Source of the DNA: Bacteroidales bacterium
GTDB taxonomy: Bacteria; Bacteroidota; Bacteroidia; Bacteroidales; UBA10428
Direction: 5' to 3'
Length of the DNA: 64,000 nt
Assembly: GCA_016926235.1 (NCBI GenBank)
Contig: JAFGOZ010000699.1
Coordinates: 152,332-216,331 of the forward strand
This document shows, one piece after another, positions 46,873-56,584 of this stretch; position 1 is the stretch's first letter, and every line of letters starts with the position of its first letter. Below the pieces are notes generated by a model. The model had not been told where the DNA came from. It searched no databases and saw only the letters and a list, made by a program, of their open reading frames with translations. A program made the position numbers and the translations under genes.

Positions 46873-49800
46873 CTAAAAATCAACATTTACACCAAATACT
46901 AGTTGTTTACTCAGGGGAGCTTTTTCAGAACCACCTCTTTCCGGGTCATAGTCCTTTATTAAAGGATTTTTTGTGACAGTAAGAATATTTGACAAAGTGC
47001 CATATATCCTAAATCTCTCAATTAAAATGCGCTGTGTGAATTTTTGTGGAACGGTAAAGGCAAGCGTTATATTTTTTACCTTAAAATATGAGCCATTCAC
47101 AAACCTCAAAGATTCGTATCCATAGTAACTATTAATTTGTTCATTCCAATGAGGCTGAGGATAATCGTTTGTGGGATTATCGGGTGTCCAGTAGTCAATA
47201 TTTGCAGGGCCGTTAGACCTGCCCGAAGGGTCATACCTGCCCAGAAACTCTGCCTCAATATATTGTCCATATCGTGCCTGAACATCCACGCTTAAATCGA
47301 TAAACTTATAGGTAAATGTATTCTGCATGGCTCCAAACCAGTCGGGATCCCTGTAAAAACAAGCTTTGTCATTTGCATCAATGATCCCGTCATGGTTCAG
47401 ATCTTCCAGTTTTATTGAACCCGGTTCAAAAGTAATACCTGCAGAACTGGCAGCAGCTGCCATGTCTGCTTCATCCTCCTGCCAAATGCCCAGCTTATTA
47501 TACATATAGTATGTTTGAATGGGTTGGCCGATAAACAAAGAATTATCAATCCCTGAAATTATATCCTGGTCGTCAATTAAATCTACAATACGCCCAACGT
47601 TTCGGGCATAGGTAATAACAGTGCTCCATTTAAAATCTTTCGTTTGGATATTGTACGTATTTAAGGCCAGTTCAATTCCCTGGTTTTCGGTAGCGCCAAT
47701 ATTCTGATAAACCCTGTCAACACCGGCAATTGTCGGAAGCTTTCTTGCCTGCAGGATATCCGTTGTTTTCGTCTTATACACATCCACCGTCGCACTCACC
47801 CTGTTCTTAAAGAAACCTATGTCAAATCCCAGGTCCGTGGTTTTTGATTTTTCCCATCCAACTTCAGCGTTTCCTATTAAATCCAGGAACCTATACCCTA
47901 TTACTGCTTCTTCCCCAAAACTGGTCTGGAATGCTTCAATGCCACTTTGTGTTGAATAGGGCGCAATATTTGAATTTCCTGCCGTACCCCTGCTTAACCT
48001 GATCTTTAAATTGCTCAGTGCTTCAAAACCTTTCATAAAACTCTCCTCACTGGCTATCCATGCTACTGCAACGGAAGGGAAGTCATCCGATTTATGACCC
48101 GAAGAAAGCATGGATGCCCCGTCATGTCTTCCTGTCATAGTTATTAAATACCTCCCCATTAAGGAATAGTTTAACCTGCCTGCATATGAAAAGGTCTTAT
48201 AACCTTCATACGATGAATTAATAGAAACATCTTCCGTTGAATTTAACTGGTAATAGAGAGCTGAAGCATTGGGTTGATTAGCTCCTGATGCACTTACATC
48301 ATCATAAACACTGTGGACATAGCTGGAAAGTGCTGTAACGGTAAATGAATGAATACCTATTTCTTTAGTGAATGATGCAATGTTATCCCAGTTATAATAG
48401 CGTGTATTATAAGAAGTTATACTTGACAAAGATTGCGTTGATGCAGTCTGTGATAATGAAGAACCGTCATAATACTTGCCCCTTCTTTGAAAATCAAGGT
48501 TTACACCAAGATTTGTACGAAGTGATAAACCCTCAATGGGCCTCAATTCAAAATACCCTTTGGTGAGAATCCTTGTCTGGATAGAATTATCAATAGAAAC
48601 ATTGGGCCTTTCATCGGTTAAGGGATTTAGTGAACCCGTACCAAGGGGGTCCTCATTAATTGTACCATCATCATTAAAAGGTTTACCTAATGGAACAAGT
48701 GAATTAGCTTTAGATAAAGGATCCTTCCTGTAATTTCTGTCTGTATAGGTTATTTGAGTACTCAGACCTGCACTGGCCCATTTATACATTGTATGATCAA
48801 GGTTTAAGCGTGCGTTATATCTTGTCATATCATCCAGCTTCAGGATACCTTCTTCTTTAAAGTACCCTACAGAAAGGTATGATTGGGTTTTCTCGGTACC
48901 ACTGGAAATGGAAAGCTGATGACTAACCTGTTTTCCATTTTTTATAAGTAAATCCGGCCAATTCACCCAATTTCCTGTATCAACAGCCTGATATTCTGTA
49001 AAGTCAGGAAATAAAACAAGCAGTTCATCGGATCCGGTAAGTGTATCATTCCAATCAAGACTTCCATTTCTAGCTGCATCCCTTCTTAGCTGAATATAAT
49101 CATCACCAATCCGAACCTTAGGATAGGGAGTTAAGCCATTAATACCATAAAACATATTATATGAAACCTTAGGCGATCCTTCCTTCCCTTTTTTTGTTGT
49201 GACAATAATAACACCATTGGCCCCCTGAAACCCATAAATTGCAGTCGAAGATGCATCCTTTAAGACCTCGATTGACTCAATGTCATTGGCATTCAAATCG
49301 GATATACTACCTCCCTGCATACCGTCAATTATTACTAAAGGCTCGTTCAATTCCCTGAATCTTTCAGGATCATCTGTCCCTATATCTCCAAGAGAACGAT
49401 TACCTCTTAAGGTAATATTTACTCCTGCCCCGGCAGAACCGGAGCTTCTGGTAATATCCATACCCGGTACCCTTCCCTGAATTGCTTCCAGCACATTTGA
49501 AGTAGGAGCTTTCACAATATCATTTGCTTTAACCGAACTGACTGATCCGGTCAAATCACGCTTTTTTACAGTTCCATAGCCAATCACTACTACTTCATCC
49601 AAACCCAGCACATCTTCAGCCATATCCACATTGATGGTTGTTTGGTCTCCCACAGCAATCTCCTGTGAAAGCATACCAACAAAAGTAAAAATCAGTACAG
49701 CATCCGAGGCCACTTCCGATAGGGAATAATTTCCTTCCAAATCAGTAATAGTCCCCTGTGTGGTACCTTTCACCATGACATTAACACCGGGCATGGGTTC

Positions 49801-49899
49801 GCCGTAATTGTCTTTTACCTGCCCCGTAATCGTTACCTGTGCATATAGCTGCCCAAACAGGAACGAAATGAAAACAAAGGTCAATAATCGTTTATACAT
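46873..49899 (-). CDS. SusC-family TonB-dependent outer-membrane receptor
   Basis: The protein has 1008 residues with a signal peptide (about 1-20, ending LYAQ). A CarboxypepD_reg-like domain (about 22-95; TGQVKDNYGEPMPGVNVMVK) precedes the plug domain with the RagA/SusC hallmark VVVIGYGTVKKRDLTGS, followed by a 22-strand barrel. It imports oligosaccharides with SusD, energised by TonB. Its promoter lies in the divergent gap with the aldolase gene, which contains LacI-type operator palindromes. No hybrid two-component or ECF regulator gene is next to it. Confidence 0.96.
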   Translation of the reverse strand: MYKRLLTFVFISFLFGQLYAQVTITGQVKDNYGEPMPGVNVMVKGTTQGTITDLEGNYSLSEVASDAVLIFTFVGMLSQEIAVGDQTTINVDMAEDVLGLDEVVVIGYGTVKKRDLTGSVSSVKANDIVKAPTSNVLEAIQGRVPGMDITRSSGSAGAGVNITLRGNRSLGDIGTDDPERFRELNEPLVIIDGMQGGSISDLNANDIESIEVLKDASSTAIYGFQGANGVIIVTTKKGKEGSPKVSYNMFYGINGLTPYPKVRIGDDYIQLRRDAARNGSLDWNDTLTGSDELLVLFPDFTEYQAVDTGNWVNWPDLLIKNGKQVSHQLSISSGTEKTQSYLSVGYFKEEGILKLDDMTRYNARLNLDHTMYKWASAGLSTQITYTDRNYRKDPLSKANSLVPLGKPFNDDGTINEDPLGTGSLNPLTDERPNVSIDNSIQTRILTKGYFELRPIEGLSLRTNLGVNLDFQRRGKYYDGSSLSQTASTQSLSSITSYNTRYYNWDNIASFTKEIGIHSFTVTALSSYVHSVYDDVSASGANQPNASALYYQLNSTEDVSINSSYEGYKTFSYAGRLNYSLMGRYLITMTGRHDGASMLSSGHKSDDFPSVAVAWIASEESFMKGFEALSNLKIRLSRGTAGNSNIAPYSTQSGIEAFQTSFGEEAVIGYRFLDLIGNAEVGWEKSKTTDLGFDIGFFKNRVSATVDVYKTKTTDILQARKLPTIAGVDRVYQNIGATENQGIELALNTYNIQTKDFKWSTVITYARNVGRIVDLIDDQDIISGIDNSLFIGQPIQTYYMYNKLGIWQEDEADMAAAASSAGITFEPGSIKLEDLNHDGIIDANDKACFYRDPDWFGAMQNTFTYKFIDLSVDVQARYGQYIEAEFLGRYDPSGRSNGPANIDYWTPDNPTNDYPQPHWNEQINSYYGYESLRFVNGSYFKVKNITLAFTVPQKFTQRILIERFRIYGTLSNILTVTKNPLIKDYDPERGGSEKAPLSKQLVFGVNVDF

Positions 49900-50051
49900 A
49901 AATTTGTAGTTTGTTTAGGTTAATATATAATGGTTTTTAGTTGATATCGATATTTGGGAATACCTGGTTTTCAATTGATATATAGGACTTATTATACATG
50001 TTCAGGATACTTTAAATGGACATACAAGATAAGAACATCTCACTATGAAAC

Positions 50052-50075
50052 AAAATTGTAAACGTTTACAATTTT
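50052..50075. promoter_or_regulatory. LacI-family-type operator, perfect palindrome
   Basis: A 24-base perfect palindrome centred on TGTAAACGTTTACA. The central CG step with flanking AAAC/GTTT matches LacI/GalR/PurR-type operators. The regulator gene is not in the window. Confidence 0.75.
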
Positions 50076-50124
50076 CATGTGCCATATTTTTAATAAGTTG
50101 CGTATATTTTAAATCGCTTAAAAC

Positions 50125-50138
50125 TGTAAACGTTTTAT
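50125..50138. promoter_or_regulatory. Second operator-like site overlapping the promoter -33 region
   Basis: TGTAAACGTTTTAT matches the perfect operator in 12 of 14 positions. It abuts the -33 TTG at 50138-50140, where a bound repressor would block RNA polymerase. Confidence 0.6.
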
Positions 50139-50160
50139 TGCAATATTAATTTTTTAAATA

Positions 50161-50168
50161 TAGATTTG
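50161..50168 (+). promoter_or_regulatory. -7 promoter box TAGATTTG for the aldolase operon
   Basis: TAGATTTG fits TAnnTTTG, with TTG 20 bases upstream at 50138-50140, and the aldolase ATG is about 45 bases after the expected start of transcription. Confidence 0.65.
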
Positions 50169-50219
50169 CAAGGATTTAATAAGAAACCTTATCATTGAAC
50201 ACTTGACAACAACAATCTG

Positions 50220-51164
50220 ATGGGAACAAATAAGGAACTATTACCTGGTGGAATGTGGCCGGTAATGCTTACGCCATTTAAAGAAAATGCTTCGCTGGAC
50301 GTCGAAGGGTTAAAAATGCTAACCGATATGTATATCAATGCGGGATCAGGGGGGCTTTTTGCTAATTGCTTGTCAAGTGAAATGTTCCAGCTAGATGATG
50401 GAGAACGAATTAAAATTACAGAAACCGTTGTTAAGCATACACAAGGCAAAATACCCGTTGTTGCCTCCGGCACATTTAGTAAAGAAGTGAAAGCAAATAC
50501 AGATTTTATAAAAAAAATTTATGATGCAGGTGTTCAAGCTGTTATAATAAACTCAAACCAATTAAACAGTCCGGATGAAAATGAAGATGCCTTTCAATTA
50601 AAGCTTGAACAACTCCTTCACAATACTAACACTATTCCCCTTGGTATTTATGAATGTCCTGTTCCCTATAAAAGGCTCCTGTCCACAAAATTAATGAAGT
50701 GGATGAGTGAAACAGGAAGGTTTCTTTATTTCAAAGACACATGCTGCGATCTCCCTACTATTGAAGACAGGCTGGCAGTAATGCAAAACACAAACTTAGG
50801 ACTTTATAATGCCAACCTCCCCACGGGAGTTGAATCCATGAAGAAAGGCGCACGGGGGATATCCCCTATCGGTGCAAATTTCTTCCCTGAAGTATATGGT
50901 TTCCTGATTCAAAATTTCGATAATACATCCAATGCCGATGAAATAAAAAAACTTAACAGTGTTTTAAGTGCTATTGATACATTGGTCCATGTATGCTACC
51001 CATATTCTGCCAAGCTTGTGTTGCAAAACCGAGGATTAAAAATAAGCACAAAAACCCGCACCCCTTTTGATGCCATGGCTTCACAGGATTTTATTAAATT
51101 TAACGACCTTTTATTTGTATTTCAACAACTGGTCCGGGAATATAATATTCCCGAGGTTATTTAA
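50220..51164 (+). CDS. DapA/NanA-family aldolase (class I, Schiff-base)
   Basis: The protein has 314 residues with an (alpha/beta)8 barrel. MWPVMLTPFKENASLDVEGL at the start, the tyrosine in GIYECPVPYKR and the Schiff-base lysine in FLYFKDTCCD match the dihydrodipicolinate synthase/N-acetylneuraminate lyase family. In polysaccharide loci such proteins split 2-keto-3-deoxy sugar acids into pyruvate and an aldehyde. It is not the housekeeping DapA, because it heads an inducible-looking operon with a symporter (11-base gap). Exact substrate unknown. Confidence 0.85.
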   Translation: MGTNKELLPGGMWPVMLTPFKENASLDVEGLKMLTDMYINAGSGGLFANCLSSEMFQLDDGERIKITETVVKHTQGKIPVVASGTFSKEVKANTDFIKKIYDAGVQAVIINSNQLNSPDENEDAFQLKLEQLLHNTNTIPLGIYECPVPYKRLLSTKLMKWMSETGRFLYFKDTCCDLPTIEDRLAVMQNTNLGLYNANLPTGVESMKKGARGISPIGANFFPEVYGFLIQNFDNTSNADEIKKLNSVLSAIDTLVHVCYPYSAKLVLQNRGLKISTKTRTPFDAMASQDFIKFNDLLFVFQQLVREYNIPEVI

Positions 51165-51175
51165 AACAGGGGAAA

Positions 51176-52657
51176 ATGAATATAGCCGATCTGGTAGTTT
51201 TTATTTTATATATGGCCGGCATCACAATATTTGGCGGGTCATTTTATAAAAAGAACAAAACTTCTGCTGCCTTCACTCTTGGAAACAGTAACATCCCCGG
51301 CTGGGTTGTCACTATGTCCATCTTTGCCACATTTGTCAGCAGCATTAGTTTCCTGGCCCTCCCGGGCAATTCCTACCTGGGTAATTGGAATGCTTTTGTT
51401 TTTAGCCTCTCTCTGCCTATTGCAGCGATTATTGCAGTTAAATTTTTCGTTCCCCTGTATAGGAAAATAAACAGTCCGTCTGCCTATACATTTTTAGAAC
51501 AGCGATTTGGCCCCTGGGCACGCATATACGTCTCCATTTGTTATCTTCTTACCCAATTAATGCGTGTTGGTACAATACTGTATCTGTTAGCAATTGCGAT
51601 AAATGCAGTTTTCAACTGGGACATCACAACGATTATCATAGTTACGGGATTTGTTGTATTAATATACTCAGTACTGGGTGGACTTCAGGCAGTAGTATGG
51701 ACCGATGCCATACAGGGCATTATTTTAATAAGCGGAGCCCTGGTTTGTGTCCTGTTTATATTTTTTAAGATGCCCGAAGGCTCATCACAACTTTTTAAAA
51801 TAGCGGCTGATAATCATAAATTCAGCCTTGGAAGTTTTGGAACAAGCCTAACTGAACCTACATTTTGGATAGTCTTGATTTACGGAATATTTATCAACCT
51901 TCAAAATTTTGGGATTGACCAGAATTATGTACAACGATATATGGCTTCAAGAACAGACAAGGAAGCCAAACGGTCAGCTTTTTGGGGAGGAATGATTTAC
52001 ATACCGGTTTCTTTTATGTTTGTTTTTATTGGAACAGCCTTATTTTCTTTCTATAAGTCAGGTGCAGCATCATTGCCTGGAGAAATATTAGAAGCAGGTG
52101 ACAAGGTATTTCCCCATTTTATAGTAACCCAATTACCCCCGGGTATTTCAGGGCTTCTTATTGCTTCTATATTCGCCGCAGGCATGAGCACTATTTCAAC
52201 CAGTTTTAATAGCTCGGCAACCGTAATACTTACAGATTATTACAAAAGATATTTTAAAAAATCAGCTTCCGACAAAGATTCCATGAAAGTTTTGTATATT
52301 TCATCTGCAATTATCAGTGCATTAGGAATAATTATAGGAATTGCCATGATAAACGTAAAAAGTGCTTTAGATGCATGGTGGAAACTGGCCTCCATTTTTA
52401 GTGGGGGCATGCTTGGATTATTTCTCCTTGCAGCATTTTCCCGCAATTCAAAAATGGGAAGTGCACTTATCGGAGTCATAACAGGCATTCTTATTATACT
52501 ATGGCTAAGTGCCGGACCCTTGATCTTTAAAAAGGATATCCCTGGAAGTCATTTGCACAGCTATCTAACTATTGTATTAGGTACTACTTCCATATTCCTC
52601 ACAGGATTTTTAATTACATGGATATGCGGATTAACAAAAAAGAAATCAATTACCTAA
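51176..52657 (+). CDS. Sodium:solute symporter (SSS family), NanT/sugar-acid type
   Basis: The protein has 493 residues with about 13 membrane helices. SISFLALPGNSYLGNWNAFV (about 55-74) and AAGMSTISTSFNSSATVILTDYY near the C-terminal half are SSS signatures. Sodium-coupled uptake of a sugar acid is the most likely role, given the aldolase 11 bases upstream. It differs clearly from the symporter at 28164, so the locus has two sodium-coupled carriers and one MFS carrier. Confidence 0.88.
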   Translation: MNIADLVVFILYMAGITIFGGSFYKKNKTSAAFTLGNSNIPGWVVTMSIFATFVSSISFLALPGNSYLGNWNAFVFSLSLPIAAIIAVKFFVPLYRKINSPSAYTFLEQRFGPWARIYVSICYLLTQLMRVGTILYLLAIAINAVFNWDITTIIIVTGFVVLIYSVLGGLQAVVWTDAIQGIILISGALVCVLFIFFKMPEGSSQLFKIAADNHKFSLGSFGTSLTEPTFWIVLIYGIFINLQNFGIDQNYVQRYMASRTDKEAKRSAFWGGMIYIPVSFMFVFIGTALFSFYKSGAASLPGEILEAGDKVFPHFIVTQLPPGISGLLIASIFAAGMSTISTSFNSSATVILTDYYKRYFKKSASDKDSMKVLYISSAIISALGIIIGIAMINVKSALDAWWKLASIFSGGMLGLFLLAAFSRNSKMGSALIGVITGILIILWLSAGPLIFKKDIPGSHLHSYLTIVLGTTSIFLTGFLITWICGLTKKKSIT

Positions 52658-52668
52658 ATCCTCTTATA

Positions 52669-54090
52669 ATGAAGCGAATATATTTCAGTTATATTTTCTG
52701 TTTGTTTTCTATTCCCTTTTTACATGCAAAAATTACCCTACCCTCCATTTTTACCAGCAATATGGTACTCCAGCAAAACACTGAAGTAGCTATTTGGGGT
52801 TGGGCAAGAGCAAATGCATCCATAACCATTGTAACTTCATGGGACAATAAAACTCATAAATCTGAAGCCGACAAGCTTGGGAAATGGAAAATTAAAATTG
52901 CTACCATCGAAGCCGGCGGGCCCTATGAAATAACATTAAGTGATGGTGAGCCAATAGTATTAAAAAATATACTATTGGGTGAAGTCTGGCTATGTTCCGG
53001 CCAATCCAACATGGAAATGCCCATGAAAGGCTTTATGGGACAGCCTGTAAATGGTTCGAATGAAATAATAACCCGTTCAAAAAATCCAAATATTCGGTTC
53101 ATAACAATACCTCGTTCTTCAAAAACAACACCCCAAAATAATTTTGAAGGACAATGGGTTGAAGCTTCACCAAAAACAGTAGCTGATTTCAGTGCAACCG
53201 GGTACTTTTTTGGAGAAATGTTAAATGATGCACTGGATGTGCCCATCGGATTGATAAATGTAAGTTATGGAGGTTCATGTATTCAGGCATGGATGAGTAA
53301 AAACACATCACGGCCCTTCGAAGATAAACCCATACCCGGCACAGATGATACAATTAAAGTTCTAAACCGTACCCCTACTACCCTGTTTAACGGGATGCTA
53401 AATCCGGTAATTGGATATGGTATTAAAGGTTGCATTTGGTATCAGGGAGAAACGAACTACCAGGAAGCTGATATCTATCCTGAAATGTTAAAAGCCATGG
53501 TGGAAGAATGGCGTCAATTGTGGAAAACAGGAGAATTCCCATTTTACTATGTACAAATTGCTCCGTTTAATTATAAGCAGTTTACTCCTGACAATTGGGT
53601 TGAAACATATAATTCGGCCTACATCCGGGAAGCCCAACTCAAAGCCATGGATATCATCCCCAATAGCGGTATCGCAATAATAATGGATACAGGTGAAGAG
53701 AACTGCATTCATCCGTCAAATAAGAAGGCAGCGGGAACACGCCTTGCCTATTGGGCTTTGTCCAAAACCTACGGCATCGAAGGCATTGGATACATAAGCC
53801 CCAGCTATAATGCCATAGAGATTAAGGACACTGCGATCATTGTTTCTTTTTATAATGTTGACAGAGGACTTACATCTTTTGGTAAAGAAATTACCACATT
53901 TGAAATTGCAGGGGAGGACAGGGTATTTTATCCTGCCACTGTATATTTGAGAAGAAAATCAGTAATCGTATATTCTCCTAAGGTAAAAAAGCCTGTTGCA
54001 GTGCGCTATGCATTTACAGACTTTGTTACAGGTGAACTATTTAGTGCTGACGGATTACCTGTTTCATCATTCAGAACAGATAACTGGTAG
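52669..54090 (+). CDS. Sialate O-acetylesterase-like SGNH hydrolase
   Basis: From the ATG at 52669 the protein has 473 residues and begins with a signal peptide (MKRIYFSYIFCLFSIPFLHA); the ATG at 52618 overlaps the symporter and lacks a signal. The SGNH nucleophile motif CSGQSNMEMPM and the WYQGETNY block identify the family (SASA). Members remove O-acetyl groups from sialic acids and, in gut and soil Bacteroidota, from plant polysaccharides. It is part of the aldolase-symporter operon. Confidence 0.86.
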   Translation: MKRIYFSYIFCLFSIPFLHAKITLPSIFTSNMVLQQNTEVAIWGWARANASITIVTSWDNKTHKSEADKLGKWKIKIATIEAGGPYEITLSDGEPIVLKNILLGEVWLCSGQSNMEMPMKGFMGQPVNGSNEIITRSKNPNIRFITIPRSSKTTPQNNFEGQWVEASPKTVADFSATGYFFGEMLNDALDVPIGLINVSYGGSCIQAWMSKNTSRPFEDKPIPGTDDTIKVLNRTPTTLFNGMLNPVIGYGIKGCIWYQGETNYQEADIYPEMLKAMVEEWRQLWKTGEFPFYYVQIAPFNYKQFTPDNWVETYNSAYIREAQLKAMDIIPNSGIAIIMDTGEENCIHPSNKKAAGTRLAYWALSKTYGIEGIGYISPSYNAIEIKDTAIIVSFYNVDRGLTSFGKEITTFEIAGEDRVFYPATVYLRRKSVIVYSPKVKKPVAVRYAFTDFVTGELFSADGLPVSSFRTDNW

Positions 54091-54109
54091 AAAAACCAAA
54101 TCCTGTAAT

Positions 54110-56428
54110 ATGAATTATAGAATTTCAATAGCTGGTCTTTTTGTTTTGCTTATAACAATTTGTAGTTATTCACAAGAGGATATTCTGAGTTCATATAATG
54201 TGGTTTGGAGTAACCAAAGTAAAAATTCATCCGAATCCATGCCTTGTGGCGGAAGAGATATTGGCCTTAATGTTTGGGTGGAAAATGGCGATATACTTTT
54301 CTATATATCACGAAGCGGGACATTTGATGAACATAATTCATTACTCAAATTAGGCAGGGTAAGAATTCGATTATCTCCTAATCCGTTTAATGGAAAGAAT
54401 TTTAAACAGGAATTGATTTTACAAGATGGATACATCAAAATAACCGGAGAAAAAGAATCGATAAAAGCGACCTGTACGATTTGGGTGGATGTTTATGAAC
54501 CGGTAATTCATGTAAATGTTGAGAGCAATGCAAACGTTGAAGCAAAGGTGATTTATGAAAACTGGCGATATAAGGATCGATTGTTACGGAAAAATGAAAG
54601 CTTTGCCAATTCTTATAAATGGCATCCCCCTGATAGTTTGATGACATACCATGATGTAATTGAAGCAGGAACCGACAATATAACGTTTTACCATCAAAAT
54701 AAATCGCAAACTGTATTTGATGTTACAGTTGATCAACAAGGATTGACATCCGTTAAAGAGCAGCTTTATAATCCTTTAGGTAACCTGACTTTTGGTGGCA
54801 CGCTAAGAGGTAACAATTTGATCTATGAAGGAACCTTTACTGATAAATATCTTGATACGGATTATACAGGTTGGATTCTGAAAAGTAAGGAAGCTTTTAT
54901 AAGGCATCAAATAACCATTTATTTACATACCAAACAAACTCCGGATATACTAGCATGGAAGAAAGGTTTGGAACAGATCATCTATACTAAAAACAAAGCT
55001 GACAGCTGGCAAAAAAACAAAGAATGGTGGAATGAATACTGGAACCGTAGTTTTGTTTTCATAAATCCTGAGAATTTAGATACTGCTGATTCTCTGTGGC
55101 AGATTGGAAGAAATTATCAGCTATTCAGATACATGCTGGGATGCAATGCCTATGGAAACTACCCAACTAAATTTAACGGCGGACTCTTCACGTATGATCC
55201 CTGCTTTACCAACAAAGACAGATGTTTTACTCCCGATTTCAGAAACTGGGGAGGAGGTACCTTTACGGCACAAAATCAGCGGCTGGTATATTTCCCGATG
55301 ATAAAAAGCGGCGACTTTGACATGATGGAGTCTCAATTTGATTTTTACCTGCGAATATTAAAGACTGCTGAATTGCGTAGCGAAATTTATTGGGGACATA
55401 AAGGCGCATGTTTTACTGAACAACTGGAAAATTTTGGTTTGCCTAATTGCAGCGAGTATGGCTGGGACCGTCCAGATTGGTATGATAAAGGTATGCAATA
55501 CAATGCCTGGCTGGAATATCAATGGGATACGGATTTAGAGTTTTGCCTTATGATGCTTGATATGGAAAGATATACAGGTCAGGATATTTCCGAATATATT
55601 CCCTTCATTGAAAGCTGTCTCTCTTTCTTTGATGAGCATTACCAATACCTTGCCCGGATGCGGGGAAGAAAAACTCTTGATAAAAATAAAGACCTGATTC
55701 TATATCCCGGATCAGCTTGCGAAACTTATAAGATGGCTTATAATGCAAGCTCTACAATAGCAGGTTTACAAACAATCCTTACCCGTTTCCTTGAGTTGCC
55801 CTCAAAATATTTGAACGAAGAAGAAAGAAAAAAATGGACTGAGATGCTGAACAGGATACCCCCTATCCCATTTCGTGAGATTGATGGCCATATCACCATT
55901 GCACCTGCAAAACTATGGGAAAGAGTTAATAATACTGAAGTGCCTCAACTATATCCTGTCTTTCCATGGGGTATTTATGGCATAGGAAAACCTGGTCTGG
56001 ATACTGCTCGCAATACATGGAATTATGATCCGGATGCCATACAATTCAGAAGTGCCAAAGGGTGGAAACAGGATAATATCTTTGCAGCACGCTTAGGATT
56101 GACAAATGAGGCTGCTAATTTAACTATTCAAAAATTACAGGACTCTGAAAGAAGGTTCCCTGCATTCTGGGGGCCGGGTTTTGACTGGACACCTGATCAT
56201 TGCCAGGGTGGCTCAGGTATGATAGGATTGCAGGAAATGCTTATGCAGACAGACGGAAAAAAGATATACCTCTTCCCTGCCTGGCCAAAAGAATGGGATG
56301 TACACTTCAGATTCTATGCTCCTTATCAAACAACTATTGAAGCTGAATTCAAAGGAGGTAAACTAGTTAAACTTATTGTTGAACCACAAAGCAGGATAGG
56401 TGATGTAGTTAATATGCATGGCGAATGA
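54110..56428 (+). CDS. DUF5703-type glycoside hydrolase (GH65/GH95-like architecture)
   Basis: From the ATG at 54110 the protein has 772 residues with a signal peptide ending CSYSQ; upstream ATGs overlap the esterase gene and give no signal. The N-terminal domain (VVWSNQSKNSSESMPCGGRD, then IGLNVWVENGDILFYISRSG) is the DUF5703 domain. An (alpha/alpha)6 barrel follows, with WDRPDWYDKGMQYNAWLEYQ and GPGFDWTPDHCQGGSGMIGL. It resembles GH95-like enzymes but the activity is not known. It ends the aldolase operon. Confidence 0.75.
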   Translation: MNYRISIAGLFVLLITICSYSQEDILSSYNVVWSNQSKNSSESMPCGGRDIGLNVWVENGDILFYISRSGTFDEHNSLLKLGRVRIRLSPNPFNGKNFKQELILQDGYIKITGEKESIKATCTIWVDVYEPVIHVNVESNANVEAKVIYENWRYKDRLLRKNESFANSYKWHPPDSLMTYHDVIEAGTDNITFYHQNKSQTVFDVTVDQQGLTSVKEQLYNPLGNLTFGGTLRGNNLIYEGTFTDKYLDTDYTGWILKSKEAFIRHQITIYLHTKQTPDILAWKKGLEQIIYTKNKADSWQKNKEWWNEYWNRSFVFINPENLDTADSLWQIGRNYQLFRYMLGCNAYGNYPTKFNGGLFTYDPCFTNKDRCFTPDFRNWGGGTFTAQNQRLVYFPMIKSGDFDMMESQFDFYLRILKTAELRSEIYWGHKGACFTEQLENFGLPNCSEYGWDRPDWYDKGMQYNAWLEYQWDTDLEFCLMMLDMERYTGQDISEYIPFIESCLSFFDEHYQYLARMRGRKTLDKNKDLILYPGSACETYKMAYNASSTIAGLQTILTRFLELPSKYLNEEERKKWTEMLNRIPPIPFREIDGHITIAPAKLWERVNNTEVPQLYPVFPWGIYGIGKPGLDTARNTWNYDPDAIQFRSAKGWKQDNIFAARLGLTNEAANLTIQKLQDSERRFPAFWGPGFDWTPDHCQGGSGMIGLQEMLMQTDGKKIYLFPAWPKEWDVHFRFYAPYQTTIEAEFKGGKLVKLIVEPQSRIGDVVNMHGE

Positions 56429-56432
56429 TGCA

Positions 56433-56460
56433 GGAAGGTTGACGTGGGAAGGTTGACGTG
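56433..56460. repeat. Two tandem copies of GGAAGGTTGACGTG
   Basis: A 14-base unit is repeated perfectly (56433-56446, 56447-56460) just after the DUF5703 stop codon. No ORF follows in the 156-base gap. Confidence 0.7.
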
Positions 56461-56584
56461 AGTGAAGACAGAAGGGTAAAGGGATGAGATATGAGTTTTG
56501 ATTTTATAATAAAAAGAATGAAAAAGAGTAAAATTTGATTTAATCAATTTTGATTGTATATTTAGAATTTAAAATTAACAACCA

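Larger units (their letters stand above)
49900..50219. promoter_or_regulatory. Divergent susC / aldolase regulatory region
   Basis: This 320-base gap has no ORF. It contains a perfect 24-base palindrome (50052-50075), a related half-degenerate copy (50125-50138) and a good promoter for the rightward operon (TTG 50138-50140, 20-base spacer, TAGATTTG 50161-50168). A single regulator could control both operons. Confidence 0.75.

Noticed and set aside
49900..50051. A regulator gene in the susC-aldolase gap
   Set aside because: No reading frame of useful length exists on either strand; only operator and promoter sites are seen.
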